A stretch of DNA of 64,000 nt from Echinostoma caproni (lineage: Eukaryota; Platyhelminthes; Trematoda; Plagiorchiida; Echinostomatidae): positions 1 through 64,000 of the forward strand of contig UZAN01039382.1 in assembly GCA_900618425.1 (NCBI GenBank), read 5' to 3'. The position numbers and the translations under genes were made by a program. The notes beneath the pieces were generated by a model that worked only from the letters and a program-made list of their open reading frames with translations, was not told the DNA's origin and did not search any database. Each line of letters starts with the position of its first letter. The stretch's first letter is position 1. Below, piece by piece: positions 10,071 to 24,500 of the stretch.

Positions 10071-12399
10071 CGGACCCATCATTATCAATAAATCGTCAGT
10101 GTCATCACTTTCTACATTGAAGTTTTTTCTTGGTTCAGTTTTAATGAAGAATCAAATCTCCAAAGGGGCTGGGTTTAATTCCAAAATGGTCCCTGATATT
10201 TAGCGAGGTTCCTTCGTAAACTTTGCGTTTCCTGGTGTTCCCAAAAAATCATACATTCTCTATTCTTTTGTCGAGTAAAGTTTACCGTGGGTCATGTTTT
10301 TCTCCTTCCTCTGCTCCTCTAAGGGAATTAGGAAACCCGTATTGTGTGGATGACTAGTTGCCCTCGATCGCCGACCTCTATTTGAGTCATGATATCTCGC
10401 CGTTTGCTCCTGTTCAACTTCATCGGTATACACGTGTAACACCGTTTGTTCTGGGTGGATTTTCAAAAGTTTCTTGAAAGATACTACCAGATTATTTTGA
10501 GAAATACCCCAGAAGTTGTTTGGTCGGGCCTGATTGATGCATTGTGCTAAACCATGATTTGATCTTCGCGGGAGTTGAAGTGTTTTGCACTAAGTTATGG
10601 CTTTCGATAGCCGTTTGTCAATCTGTGGTATTTACAGTTCTCTACATGATGCCATTTTTTTTCTTATTCAAGTTTGAAAATGTTCTGCTTGGTTGTTTGT
10701 TACGTGATTTGGTTCCACGTCACTCGGATCGCGATTATATTAACGTAATTTCTGAAGCATTCGTATTGTGTGGCTAAATTTAATCGGAACCAACGCATTC
10801 CCGTGGGAACTTACTCTATGCTTATCAGGGCCACAGTATATGTAGTTTAAAATTGTTACGTTTACAAATAAATACTCAGAAATACTTATTATCTTCTTGG
10901 TTTTGTGTTTCGAAAATTTTGTGGTCCGGTACCTCTTTTACAGTTTGAACTGTTGTCCTCCAGTTGTCTCGTTAGATTTGAACGTGTACGTCACAGCTGC
11001 GTGTTTTATTTAGAAGTGTATCTTTATATCAATCTTTCTCAATCAATACGTTTATACGTGTTTCCTATCCACAGTCTTTCCGTTCTTGGTTTCAAAAATT
11101 ACAGATTAGGAAAAAAACTTCAAACTGTTATTACAATTTGACTTTGAAACGTGCTGGTTTGATGTTTTAGACGTGGTTTGGAAGCGAAACGGAAATAGCT
11201 TAGCCGCTTATTTTCTGGCTGTTTGGAAAATGTTTATACTGCACATCCCAATATTTAACTCGTTCAGTTTGTTTTGCATGAAAAGCATCTGTATTTTGTT
11301 CATGCAGTTTATATCACATAGCTGAATTCATTCAATAATCACCGATTTGTACGAATCTGGTAGTAAACGCAAGCGTTTGTTGTAGTGGAAACCTACGATT
11401 GAGCTACCATATCAGGTACCACATAAGGTGGGCATTGAAAGCCCTGTCTGCCTAAGGCAACTAACAAAAGCAGTCTAGGTTTTAAGTTGATGAACTCCAT
11501 TTCAAGATGATTGTCCAAAATGATTAAACATATTTCGCGTCATCCTCAGCTCTGTCATTAGCTTTGATATTGTCAGCGTTTTTCGAACAATCACATAAAG
11601 ATTACTGTCAAAATTACTGATGAGGCATCCTCAATCATCATCGGACTATTAGGATGGACAGAATCAAATGTTACCTGTTGGATTGTGGACAAATTGCCAC
11701 CTCTTGTTCAGGTTCCAATGACGTCCAAAAGAAGGATATGTGTTCACTTTATGGTTGATGTTTATAATTTCTTTTTTTTTACATGCTTGGCGAGTTATAG
11801 CTGTGTACATTTTGGTCTGATTCGTTTGATCATTTACTTCGGATTTGTTGACTAGTTTGGCAGAAGAATGACAATCGGAACAGAAATAAAGGAGAATGTG
11901 AAACGGTGCAGTTGAAAAGTGCGATTTTCGGATAGATGTTAACCTCGGTGCGACTGACGGTGACACTGTTTTTCGTTCCGTTTGTCAGAAATGGTGCAAT
12001 TTTCCGCCAAGCTGATGAAAACTATGTGATGGTTGATTGCGATTTTTCTCTCTCTCCACCCTTTTAGTTGTGTTTGTCTTCGAAAACAGTGTAAACCATA
12101 TCCGCACTATTTGGTTGCCCTTCAAAGTCGTACGTAATCGGATCAATCACGAACTAATTTCATTGAATAGGAAACTCCCCGAAACGCGCATGACGAAGCC
12201 TAGTGTCAACATACAACCTATAGTAAAAAATTAGCCAAAACAAATTTACGAGAGAGGGGATCAGGCTCATTTTACATTATATTTGATTGATAGAATAGAT
12301 ACTGTCTCATCAAGTTCGATGATTAAATGACTATATGGATAATAATAAATGAAACAAATGCAATTTCACTTCCTATTTTTTATTTACCGAATATACAAA
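10071..12399. other. gene-less stretch
   Basis: No exon, repeat pair or RNA gene recognised. ORFs are short (up to 100 codons) with no family resemblance. Confidence 0.5.
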
Positions 12400-12535
12400 T
12401 GTACAGGAAACATTCCGGAAGGGGGACTGCGGCCATACGAAGGCTGCCTGGGAAGACGGACGGTGTTGGGGCGGTTCGAACCCAGGACTCCCCGGTCACA
12501 AGATGTTGACCTAACCACTTGACCACCACCATCCA
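12400..12535 (-). mobile_element. tRNA-derived SINE
   Basis: The tRNA-like head occupies plus 12462-12530. Read on the minus strand it has an A box around TGGTCAAGTGGTTAGG, a B box GGTTCGAACC, and an acceptor-like pairing of the 5' GGTGGTG with the 3' CAACACC (one mismatch). A non-tRNA body follows toward 12400. The T-arm pairing is imperfect and a tail is attached, so this is a SINE and not a functional tRNA. It belongs to a different family from the copies at 21.4 and 51.6 kb. Confidence 0.65.
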
Positions 12536-12539
12536 ATAA

Positions 12540-13885
12540 TAATCTGACAATCAAATGAAGTGGCACTGAGTGCTTGTAAGTAAATAAAACTCAATAAGCT
12601 TTGTCCGTGTACAGTTTCAGTTTCTGTTTTCGAATGGGTGATCCTGAAGACACTTTCATTTGCACAGATCAACGTAGCCAATAAAGCGCTCTCCCAGCAG
12701 GCTTATTTAGGAGCCAAATCGTGACTGTGACCAAACATATCAACAATCATAATGTTTTACTGCAACAAAGACAATGTACTTATGTGAGGTCTAAGTGCGT
12801 ACTGGCGTCAGTCCGTTTAGGTAGAAGGAATACTCGACAAGATTGCAGAATTTCAGGGATACGCAAACTCAGATGCACAAGAAGGCTATCAGATTCCCTT
12901 TGAAAACCAGTAGTTCGTGATGTGCCATACATAAAATGACACCCCAAGTCATCACAAAATCATTGACATTGTAAAGTTTATTCTACCACAAATCATCCAA
13001 TAGGTGCACTTGTCGGTCCCGCGTTTGCATTCTATCATCACTGAATACCATAGAGTGTCGTCTTCTTTTTCATATGATATCATTTGCGATTCAGCCAACG
13101 CGATCCGCATTTACAGAAGTAGTCATAAAGAATAAATCCTGATTGTTTCTGTACCAACGTTCTCTCATTATCTGCAAGGATTGCAGATAGACACATTCAG
13201 CATGGCGATCGTCGCAGCCTGCGTAATTTGCCTATTGTCATCATTATCGTTTGCACTGCAATGTTTCTGCTCATTTTTATCACAAGTCAAATAGATGGAT
13301 AACCCCTCTCATGATTTGTTACTGCAACATATTTTGCAAAAAAGTTTGAGCATTTTCAGGTTGTACGTTTTCATATTCCAACTCTAAGTTGATTAAATTT
13401 TAAATGAATGTTTAAGCGGTGTTTGACTGTAGGGGTTGTGTGGCCCCGTAACGCAGTCAGATATTCTATTACTTTTTCCCAACAGCCCGCACGGAGCAAG
13501 ACTCCGACTATAAGCGTGAGTGGGTGTATGTCACCCACGACTGTCACACTCATATTATCAGCATTACTAAGATTGAAAGACGAATGGGTATAGAAAATAT
13601 CCCGATCCCGATTACCAACATACTGAAAAACACTACGACACGTGCTGGTCCAAATTCGTGTCTTGTCGCACGAATAGAAGAGACAATGCTGAGAGTTCGC
13701 TCAACGACGCATGTAGAAATTTGTAAAACAAGTACTCTATTCACGTTATCTGTTCCACTAACATGTAATATTACATTTTCACTTAAAATAAAGCTCTATT
13801 CCATCAATGGAAAAAAATAAAAGTTCATTGAAATAAGAATGAATAGGTTGGGCTTACTTCAAGTCAGCTGTGAAACAGCTACCCT
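12540..13885. other. gene-less stretch
   Basis: No recognisable exon. Several overlapping 60-98-codon ORFs at 13.37-13.82 kb lie on both strands and look like no known protein. Confidence 0.45.
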
Positions 13886-14150
13886 ATCGTATCAAACAAA
13901 GAAACATGCCTGTTTTAATGAGTTATTGGAACAGGGTAGTGGATAAGTGAGTATCGAGATTTAGGTTGGTTACGGAATATAGACAAGGTAGAAGATGAAA
14001 TTTGATAACACGTTGTAAAAGAGGGCTGGTTAGTAAACATGCCGAATGCTATTGTTGGTGTAGGGGAGGAAACGAGGAAGGGAGGGAGATATACATGACA
14101 CAAAATTGTATAGGGTGGCATCTGGTATGATGTAACACCATGGCAATAAC
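13886..14150 (+). repeat. left arm of long inverted repeat
   Basis: Matches the reverse complement of 14400-14665 along its length with scattered substitutions and small gaps. Shared blocks include CCTGTTTTAA, GTGGATAAGTGAG and GAATGCTATTG(T/C)TGGTGTAG (14044-14064). See the right arm. Confidence 0.75.
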
Positions 14151-14399
14151 AATTGCGACGTCAATGTTTTTGATAAAATAATTGCGAATTCAAGCGATAA
14201 ACAAATTTTCCATTTCTGAAATTTGCAAAATCGATTTTATTTGCTATCCTTAGGGGCCCCCACGATTACACCAGATGACATGCTAATCCCGGGGAGCCGG
14301 AGGAGATCCGTGACACATTTGCACAGTCTGGTTGACAGACGATATTCTGTCTTTCCCATATATCACTGAAGGCAGGTTTATTGAGTGGTAAACGGTGCT

Positions 14400-14665
14400 G
14401 ATTGCCTCACATCAGATACAGCCCGAACACATTGTATGACATGTATTTCCCTCCCTTCTTTCGTTGCTCTCTTTTCCTACACCAGCAATAGCATTCGTCA
14501 TCTTGTTTAACAAGTCCTCTTACACAATTTGTTATCAAATTTTATCGTTGAACTTGTTCTCAATCCATAAACAAAAACAAATCAAGCAACTCACTTATCC
14601 ACCACCCTGCTTCAATGACTCTTTAAAACAGGTAAATTTCTTAGTTTGACATGATCGTGTGAATG
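14400..14665 (-). repeat. right arm of long inverted repeat
   Basis: Reverse-complement partner of 13886-14150; the best block is 14476-14496. The unique centre is about 250 bp. The pair could be a foldback or TIR-type non-autonomous DNA transposon, or two head-to-head copies of one repeat. I could not define target-site duplications. Confidence 0.75.
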
Positions 14666-17600
14666 TGCTTTACCGTTGTGAGTAACTAAGTGAAATTAAT
14701 GACCATTATCCATTCCTCTCAGTTATTTACCCTTGAATCAATGAACTATAAAATTATTCCATTGATAGAATGCAGCCCCATTTTAAGTGTCATTTTAATA
14801 CAATATTGATTAAATAGAATGCGCTTATTTACTCTATACGTAATCTTGTTTCTCACAACAATCAGGAAAAGCCTAACTATTATAAACTGAGGTTAATCTT
14901 AACTCCTTCTCATTTAAGCAATTGGGTAATTGAAAGTGTATTTGTTTGCAGTTCGCGTGATTGAATGCATCGTATTCTTCACGGAACACGCAGTCCATTC
15001 CACGCGAACCAAGATGATGAGCGGAAAGTGTTTGCAACAAGATGACAGTGTTCAAAAAGGATTTGCGTTTGACAACAAACCAGGTCAACATTGCAGGGAG
15101 AAGTTTGCCAAGAACTCAGTTACATTTCACGGGGATGTAAAAATGAGATAATCATCCTGAAAACTGGAATTCGCCTTCATTTATCTATGTTACACTGTTC
15201 TCTAATGGGAAGCGAATTTTATCGTTCAACTTTTGGATCCCTCAAGTAACGGCAAACCAGTACCCCAACTGGGGAGCTGAGCGTCTTTTGAATTTTGTGT
15301 CCAATTCCCACATTCACCAAACAGAAAAAGCATGAAAACGGAAATTGTCTGGTACTATATCCGGAACAACTTGGACGTGTTATTGTAATCTCTAAATAAC
15401 AAAAAGGTATCCAGGTTCGAATAACTGTTTATTTATACCTTTACAGTACGCCACTGGTTTCAACGCATTGTCCGGGAACTTTATTTCTGTCAACCGATTA
15501 GTGGTGGGTATTGCAAAATCACCGAGAAATATTTCATTGTATGTTTCCCCTTATCTTTTATCCTAGTGGTTTTCTTTTGAACACAGTGACCAACCACATG
15601 CCGTGTGTAAAATGCCCAGCCGTTACGTATTTGTGGTTTGTTCACACGAGCACCACATTCTTCAGTTTTAATTCGTGGAAACCCAACTCAACTTCGGATG
15701 CATCAAATTTGATTTTCAGACAACCAAACTACTTTGCGATTTACGGATTATTGAATCAGTCCTGTCTAACGAATAACCCCTTTTTAACGCACGTGGTTTA
15801 TTAACAATTCGTTTTTTATTTGACTAAGATGCCTCAGTTCGTCAGATATTTTGATTTACTCCTGGATGTATCTGATCACTGAACACATTATCATATCCCA
15901 TAGGTGTACGACTCAACGCGTGACGTTTTTGAACATCTACCGGTCAAAGAAAACGAAGCCATAAAACGTTTAACACTCCATGGTGACAAATCACGCCCGG
16001 CTCTGTCGACCTAGCCGTAGAAACTAACACAACAATTGAATCCTGGTTCCTATCAGTATGCAGGTAGATGTACACCAGGTAGGACCAATTCACATGTGGG
16101 GTCATCAAAGATTAGCTTTATTATTGTTAATCTACTTTTAGTTGATTTGTTCCATTGAACGAGACAGCTCATAAGTTTCATGAACAAGCACAACCCCCAG
16201 CATGACCAGAATATGTTCAAGGGCATGCTTTTGAACTTTGTAAATTCAAGTCCGGGTAGCTTGCACCAAATTAGTGATGAGTAATTGGCAGTTCTTCCCG
16301 GGGAGCTCATTCAACATCAATTCCATCACGCCCGTTTGGACAGATTAAATTCGAAGGAAGGTAGTAGATTTCGTTTGCCCACTAAATCAGGCAGGTACTT
16401 CTATGCTGTGCACTGTATCACTGAGGATTCTACACCTTTGATTTGAGTAAGCCCATCTGTCGTGCGTTGGCTTTCCTGGGCTCCGTTAATGATTTCACCT
16501 CAGCTGGTTAGAGTGCAGACACACACCAATCGCATTCACCTTACACACCCTTATCTCCTTACCGTTGATCAGATAAACCAGGTAGACTGTAGAATATTTT
16601 ATACATCCTCCAAATAGTCGAGCAAATGAAAAGTAAGCTTTTGAAAATCAAACGCTGTGCATTTTCAAAGTTTGAAAATTTAGTAAATTCTGTTTACTTT
16701 CATGTGTCGTTCGAGATGATAAACGTGAAATAGGATGGAGTGCAAGGAATTAGCACACTTAATTATATCCCCGTTTTTTCCAGTGACGTGAAATTAACCC
16801 CCGTCGTTCAATTAAGGTGGGGGATTAACTTAGGGATTAAAGTTGAAGATAAAATAGAGATCTGGTGAACATTCTCTCTCCAAAGCAATCTGAATATCCA
16901 GTGAACAGTTGATACTGCGTAGATATCCAAATAGCGATGAAATCATCAACATGGGGTGCATTTTTCCTCCGGGAATGATGCAGTTAATCGCGATGTCGGT
17001 CAAACTGCCGGAGCTGTGAGTATAGCGACATGCATAAGATAAGCACATCAATTTCTCCCCGTACCTCATCACTTATCTGGCTCAAGCTAACAAAATGTTC
17101 GCAACTGACAAACGTGCACATTATGCAATTGTGTAACAAGTGCAATAATAGCCGGAACCGAATAGTGTAAAATCTATCTAGCATTGAAAACGCACTGAAT
17201 AATGCAGTCAAGTATTATTTATATTTAATAATAAATAGCATACGAACGACTGGACGACATTTTCCTGGAAGCACACTAATTTTTAGAGGTACGGTGTGAA
17301 AAAAGCCATGGGTTGAAAAAGAAATACAGAAGCAGAACAAAATGGAACACAAACGTGATCCGTTGTAAGTAGAGGATGACAGCTATTTTTGCTTGTTTGT
17401 TGTGCACAATTATTTTCAACTTTCACTTTTTGATTGGATACAAAAACGTTTGCAGGAAGGCAACTGACTTCGAATGGATGCCATATCCCACAGTGCCTCC
17501 AGCCAACGACAATCTGAATAATTGGCGGCCTCATTGAAATCTAGACTTTAAGCGAATTTCTTAAACCCTCTAAGCACGTCATAGCTTACCTCCCCCACTG

Positions 17601-20600
17601 TTTCTTCCAGCTCGAACTGGCGTCTGCAATCGGCGTACGGTACGGATGACGTGCCTGAACGAACTCAGGCAGTGAAATGGTTTTGTTGAGCGGTAGGCTA
17701 TATGACCCTAAACACGTCATTTAACTTCGTCATCACTCACGCGATGCTCCAACTGTTCAAGGGTTATGTCACACAAACAACGCTCGTCGAAAATAGATAG
17801 TGGTTGGAAGTGATCCATTCTAAGCGGCCAAGTTATGCGGCCGTAGAGGAACACGTCGCGTACGGTTGTGCAATACACATGCCGTTTCTGTGAATACCAG
17901 GTAGGCTAAGATGAACTGTAGATACAGTTCATTGTATTCAAAACGGAAGCAAATAGATGTTGCTAGCGTTGAAAGCACATTGGGTTACTTTTTGAAATCC
18001 AGTAGGTGTCAGTACGGTCCGTTTGATAGTCCTCCAGAGTTCAGTCAATTGTTTTTGCAATAACCTGCATGCACCATATAGATTGATGGGAATCTAGGTC
18101 TTTTTATTGGTCGCCTGAATGCTATATCAAGATGTATGCTCACTGGCATCTGATCTCACTGTATGACCATGTCAAATCGTCAAAACCTACAAGGCAGATA
18201 GGAAAGGAAAAACGTATTGGAAATGTAACAGTTGATTGTGCAACTGCGAATAGTGTCAAAAGCTATTTTTTACCAGAGAATATTGAACTCAAACTGACCT
18301 ATTCTTATGACAATCCTGAGTACTTACAAACACAGATCCCCTTCAGACTTCGTGGAAACAGTCAGCAGTTCCATACCACCTTTATATATGGAACGTTTTA
18401 GTTTTTGCCGATTCCTCATTACACTGTATGTGACCCTGAAACCTTTGTACTCCAGGCCACCTTCGTGTCACCGTGTCACGATGATTACTATATTTTGTAC
18501 GGGATTAAATGGATCTTTAATGATCCTATAATTTTCTCACACTCCCATTCTGACAATTCGATTCACTTTTTATATCAATTTTATTTACTTTAACCATTTT
18601 TTTGATTAATAATCCCCGAAATATCCCACAGCAGTAACGGTAAATCTTTGAACAAACCGTTTTGCCACAAACATACACTTGCGATCTGAAAGATGAGTAA
18701 GCCTCCAACTATAATCCACTTGGAAAAATGAGACTTCAGGTGTGCAAAATGTACCGTGTATCGATAACTTACGTTCAATGTTCACGCGACTTGATCTTGC
18801 CATTGGTTTCGTAGGCTAACGTACAAAATAACGCCTAATTGCTCACGTGATTCGAGGTGACTTTGATAGCATTCAAAGCAAAGACGTTAACAGCGAAAAG
18901 CACAAATGCCTATGTAACTTTTGCCGATATTAAATCTACTTTCAGCTGTTCGATAAGAAATAATCTAAATTAACGGGATGCAGAAGACAAATGCTCTCAA
19001 TAGCACTTCACGGCCTATATTTATGCCACACCAACAATACAGACTGGGACCTCGATCTCGTAATGTTGTGGAACTGTTAAAGCTCCGTCAGAATCCGCTA
19101 TTGGATGTCCATAGAACCAGTGAAGATTCATCCAGAACAGGAGAACACTGCAACTTTGATCCACTTAGTAGATTACTCACGCGATAGCTGAGGAAAGATC
19201 AGTCCTTTTCGTTACACGCAGACACACACCATCTGAACAACCCTGCTCTATATGAGGCTGCTGTATGGGATATATTATGATCAAGTTATCGTTATTGTCA
19301 AGCATTATTATTAACGTTTCGTTTTTCGGATGACTCGGTAAAGTAGTTTATATTTAACAAAGTGCTGATTGAGTTCTGTCAAAAGAACCGTCAATTCAGA
19401 AACCTATATCATTTTTCACTATTGCAGTTGCACACTGACAGCATAGTCTCGCATTACAATTCTCCTAATTTTCTTATATAACTATTTGAAATGGCCCCTT
19501 TTTGAACTTCCTGATAAAACATGTTATAGTTATAAAATTGGCAAAATGTTAAAGTGTTTGAAGCAAGTCAGCATTGGGAATAATTTATTTTATTGAGTGA
19601 TTACTATTTCAGTGGGGTGATTTAGTGTTTTAGAAACAATATTTTTTATTCATAAAGCGCGCAGTACATCAACAATGAACGACCATTAGGGATTACAAGC
19701 GTATCACCTTGAATCTCGCGGAGATTGTTTTACTGTGAGACTGGTGCTTCGGCAACTGTCGTCGGAATGGAGAAATTGCACTTTCATGAGATACCCGTCT
19801 AGCGGAAGAAAAAAGATAAATGAATATCATTACAGACGCGTTGTGTCCGCTATGAGATAACACGATATTTATTATTGTGACTGAAACTATATAGGCTATG
19901 TATTGGGAGAAAGAGATCTGACGGTCACCTTGACGCACGGATTTGTTCTCTATCTTTCGCGATCTCTCTCTGTGCATATAAATATATATATGTCAGGTTG
20001 AATATCACCTTAAAAAATTAAAGTATAAGAACTATACCATGCTTGCGAGTCATGTTATAACAATGTTCGAATACTGGTTTTACTGATAATTTGCCATTTT
20101 ACAACCGATGCACCAGAAACCCTCATCGAAATCGAGAACTCGTACATTTAACTGGCATTCGATTATTGGAAACAAATATATAGGTCAATATTATTACGGC
20201 TATATTAGGTGCTATGTGGGCAATATCATTTTCAAATCCATAAAAGAAGCTTAAATACCAAGCATTTGGATGAACAAATCTGAAAAATCAGGGTGCTACT
20301 TGAATTTCATCCAAACGTATATCTACATGAAGTGGTTTGATTTTTCAATAACGCTACCATCAAAACCTCAGTGCAGAGGAGAACATGATTTGTTGACGCC
20401 TGAAGTTTGCTAAGTGCGATGATCTACAAAGAGCACTGGCCAGTGGTTTCTCATATCATACAGGGCAATGTTGTTAAATCCAAGGAAATAGAAACCAAAG
20501 ATCCAGACTGGAAAACAAAAGACCAGTTGTTTGAATCGAAAGAGAGAAACGGCTTCCGCATAAATATAACCACATTGATGGTCAAACGCTTGACGACTGA

Positions 20601-21378
20601 GTCCCTTAAACCATACTATACATTTTTACTGTTCTGATAAAGCACTGTAGAGTCCTAAGTCAGTTGGTAATACAGATTGTGAATTTGTGAAATTCCAAAA
20701 TTAGAGACCTTTTTGGAAGTTCAGCACATTTCATTCAGTCTGTTAGGGGTGCCAATGGTCAGCAGGTGAGCAGACAGTGTCATTGACCAAGACCGTTTAT
20801 GATGTTATGACTGTCTCTCTTATCATGTGATTTGGTGCTTAACGCATTCATTTGAACATACACGGAACTGACGGTCAGACGGTTTTGGTTCTTCCGCTGG
20901 CTGTGGGCGATCCCAGAACGTAACATAGTGAACTTTGAATTGGCTTGGACTGTGATATTTCTTCCTTCTAAATGTTTCATAACCTCATATGTTTCTGATC
21001 AATCTGTGGTCTTGCATCATACCGAGATTTTTTATTTGTTGCTTTTTTACTAGCATCATAATTTGAATCAAATCCGGTTTTTATGAAAAGATCAACTTTT
21101 ATCGACCAACTGTAAGACTCAAGTCACGGTAAATTTGAGTCCATCCTGTGTGCAATGGCTTTGTGCACTGGGAGTGGTGCGTCAACATTTTTGGGTGATA
21201 CATAAAGGCAGAAATTATGGGATCAGAAGGGAATAACAACAAATTTTTGCTTTCCTGAATTTAGCTAATTGAGATGCGAACAAACATCCTGAAGACTGTT
21301 TTCGTGATTGCATTGATAGCTGGCAAGAGAGACCTACATTAAACCATAAGCAAACTAGCAACAGGGTAATAGTTGGTA
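14666..21378. other. long gene-less stretch
   Basis: About 6.7 kb without a feature I can defend. ORFs of up to 97 codons (for example plus 15511-15804 and minus 16053-16310) resemble no known family. An A-box-like motif near 16499 lacks a B box. Probably intergenic or intronic. Confidence 0.45.
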
Positions 21379-21597
21379 GTGGTGGTCTAGCCGTTGCCAC
21401 GGACGTGCTTTGGACCTTATGGTTCGAGGTTCGAGCCCCGCCACCGCCACCCAACTTTGGTGGTAGGCCGTTCTGCTGTCGTCCGGTTTATCAAAAAGCC
21501 TAACCTATCGAGGTCATTTATTGTTCACCGGTTTCCATCACTGAACAGCAGGTCCTCGGGACTATGGGGTTTACCCCGTCTACTGTTCATCATACAG
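21379..21597 (+). mobile_element. tRNA-derived SINE, copy 1
   Basis: Begins with a tRNA-like head (GTGGTGGTCTAGCCGTTG, A-box region) and has a B box GGTTCGAGCC at 21428-21437. The 5' GTGGTGG can pair with CCACC-type sequence near 21445. A body of about 150 bp is shared with 51550-51802, including ACCCAACTTTGG, CCTAACCTATCG, CAGCAGGTCCT and TGTTCATCA. It has an internal deletion relative to the second copy. Confidence 0.85.
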
Positions 21598-24500
21598 GTG
21601 TTTGTTAAAAAAGCCCAACGGTATCTAATGCTCACCCTACTGGGGCATACTAGTAGGCTGAATGGGATCAGGCAGATGCTGTGTACGTGGAATAAATGGC
21701 AACCTTCTGGTGTTGCCCCATGGGAACGTCGGTATACGTTACGTAAATCGGTTAGACAATATGCCATACAGATATAGGATAATCGGTAAATTGAACTGTC
21801 GATAAAGTAAGCATCAGAAGTTGGGTTTATATCACACAGAATGACTTTCGGTAGATGTCTCTGGGGGAAAGGTATAGGTGATAAGCGCAATGAAGTGATG
21901 CACTTTCGACTGGTGCCTCATTATTGTTTTATTTACTTTGAACGAACTGTTAAACCTTACGGTTAAGTGGCATTTTATTTTATTTATTTGCTCTCTTATG
22001 AATTACATTGCGGGCAAAGCATATTGTATTCAAAGCTTTGTATCTGTTTAACCCCTTTTATTGATTATTCAACTTCTTCACTGAGCTCCAGGATGTGATC
22101 TGCCGCAGGTTAAAGTGTCCTTGATTGGTATCATGTATGCAGAAAGGTATGGCTGTTCTTAGGCAGTTTCGCAATTTTGACTATAAAGGTGCGGGGATAT
22201 TGCCAATCCGGCACAGTTGAGTTTTCATGCTACTTGCTAGCTAAACAATAAAAGGACTAGATGTAAATCAATTGACTAGTTTGAGATTCCTGAAGTTCCT
22301 TCGCCGTGTGTATCAGAACATTTCCTTTTTCCAAACTTGACATAGGTTGAACTACGTGCGCCTTTCACTTCAGAAGGAAGCTTTTATTTTATAGTTGAAA
22401 ATAAAATCTACTTTGGCCAGATGTCGATGACCTTTCTGTCAAATCTACTTCACCTAATAATTGATTACCTTTGGTTGAAAAGAGTTCCACTAGTTCCACT
22501 GGCGTCGCGGTGCGTAATTTTAGCGCAGACTGGTTGCAAATCTGGTTTCTTCCTCACCGCTCCGCCACTGCCGATTCCCAGGCTGCTGTCATCATCCTCA
22601 TTACCGGTGAGCAAAACAACAAACAACCGAGTCGGAAGTCAGAGTGTATTCATTTTTTAAAATCTTTCACAGGCAAAAATAATCGTTTGACATGCAGTCA
22701 GTTCTAATTCCACAATATTTTAAATGCCAATTATTCGAATGGGAGGATTTGAACAACAATGACAACAACAACCAAATTTCTCTCTCTCTTCCTAAATTGA
22801 ACTTGAAGTGGAAGCTGGGAAGCGGAGCACTTTATTTCAAACCCAATATTCGGTCTGATTCGAATAATTAGACTGTACATAAATATATCATACAGTTTCT
22901 AAATGGTGTTACGGTTCAACGAGGTTAGTTTATGGTATGGTTTATCGAAAGTGGAAGTATTTCCGCAGTTTCAGATAATCCCTCTGCCCACAAGTAGAAT
23001 GGCACTATGAGGTACATTGCTATTATCTTGAAAACGATACCAATCTTGATTTAAAAACAGTACAATTGTGGGTTTCACATAAAGCTATTTGTGGAAAATT
23101 GAAAACGTATGTGCTGACTAATTCATACACGTTCATTTGCTGTGAATGAATTGAGCACTTTGCAGTTATCGTGTGACCGTAAAAAACATTTTCAGTCATG
23201 TTTGAATAATGGTCTGATTTTGTGTTTTATTTACACCCAGTATTGGTATACTGGCGGAAGATAACATGGCTCAAGATAACATATACGAACACTTACAAGG
23301 AATAGGGTGTCAAAATAGTTTTACATGTGTAAACGTTGCAAGTGTTATGTGTTCCGGAAATGCTGTTCATACAATACTTAGTTGGATTCCCATTCACTCT
23401 AATATGATAAAACACTGTTTTAATAAAAAATCACAACCAACAAATCCTCATCAGTAGATACCAGTTAAGGCTGGTTCAATTCATCTTAAAGTGAGATTTT
23501 TGAGTTAAAAATGCTCCACTTGCCAGACAATGGAGATCTGCTACCCTGTTCTACAGGCTCCTCATCAGTCTCAAATTTGACATGATTTTATTCTAACATG
23601 ATTTGCTACCTAGAACCGTAGGTTTGTCTGAAGTTCAAAACGGTAGGATGCAAATGACGGTCGTCAAACTGCTATTGTGCACTAAAACTCAGGCCCAAAT
23701 GAAATAATCTTTAATTAAGCCAATGCTACTAAATACTGAATACATGGATTAAATCGAATTTACATCAAAAATCGAATCGCTCAAGTTCGGGAACTGGCTA
23801 GAGTAAACAGAGTGTTTCCGTAAATGTCTAAAGCACCGCTGTCCAGTTCGTAAGGAATCGCGTTTTTTGCCTGGTGATTCAAAAGGTATCTTTCTGACCC
23901 ACCAGTTTTCTGCACAATTGGTTGCTAGCGGTATGGGTTATGTGTATAGACAATAAAGTACAATTAATAGAATAACCAGCTTTGTGATAGGTGTAAGATT
24001 AGACAGACGCGATTAAAAAAGCCCTCAATAAACCCCCAAGGTTCTTTGTCAGATGCTTTCTTAACTCCATCCTAGGATCTGTTAGCTCACGCAAAACACC
24101 AAGTGGGCCATTTGAGTGGTCCGGAAACATCACTATGAATAGGTGAGTGATTAACCCTCAAGGTGAGCGTTTGTTAAACGGAAAGGTTACTAGTTCTTTT
24201 AGAACAAAAATAAAGACAGAAATTTTTCATTATAAAATAACAGAGATTACTCATGTACTGTAAATGGTACAGCTAGTTCCCTTGTAATAGTTGATGACTT
24301 CGTGGTTTTAGGCCTCAGGCACACTGTTAGTTCAGATACATGATCTCCGATTAAATCCTACCTGTTCTTTTAATTCTTTTGACAAGACCTTGACGTTGAG
24401 GCCGGAAACACCTGCGAGAAGAGAACGGGTCTATTTTTGTCTATCCATAGCTTAATTGCTTAATCGGTATTTGAACTGCATTAGATCGATCAGGGTATCC

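Noticed and set aside
12462..12530. Functional tRNA gene on the minus strand
   Set aside because: T-arm and anticodon-arm pairing are imperfect and a non-tRNA body follows directly, so a SINE head is more likely.
16490..16560. tRNA-like CAGCTGGTTAGAG sequence
   Set aside because: No B box follows at tRNA spacing and there is no second copy.
21394..21890. ORFs of 127 (plus) and 121 (minus) codons
   Set aside because: They overlap the SINE body and its flank and have no protein family resemblance.
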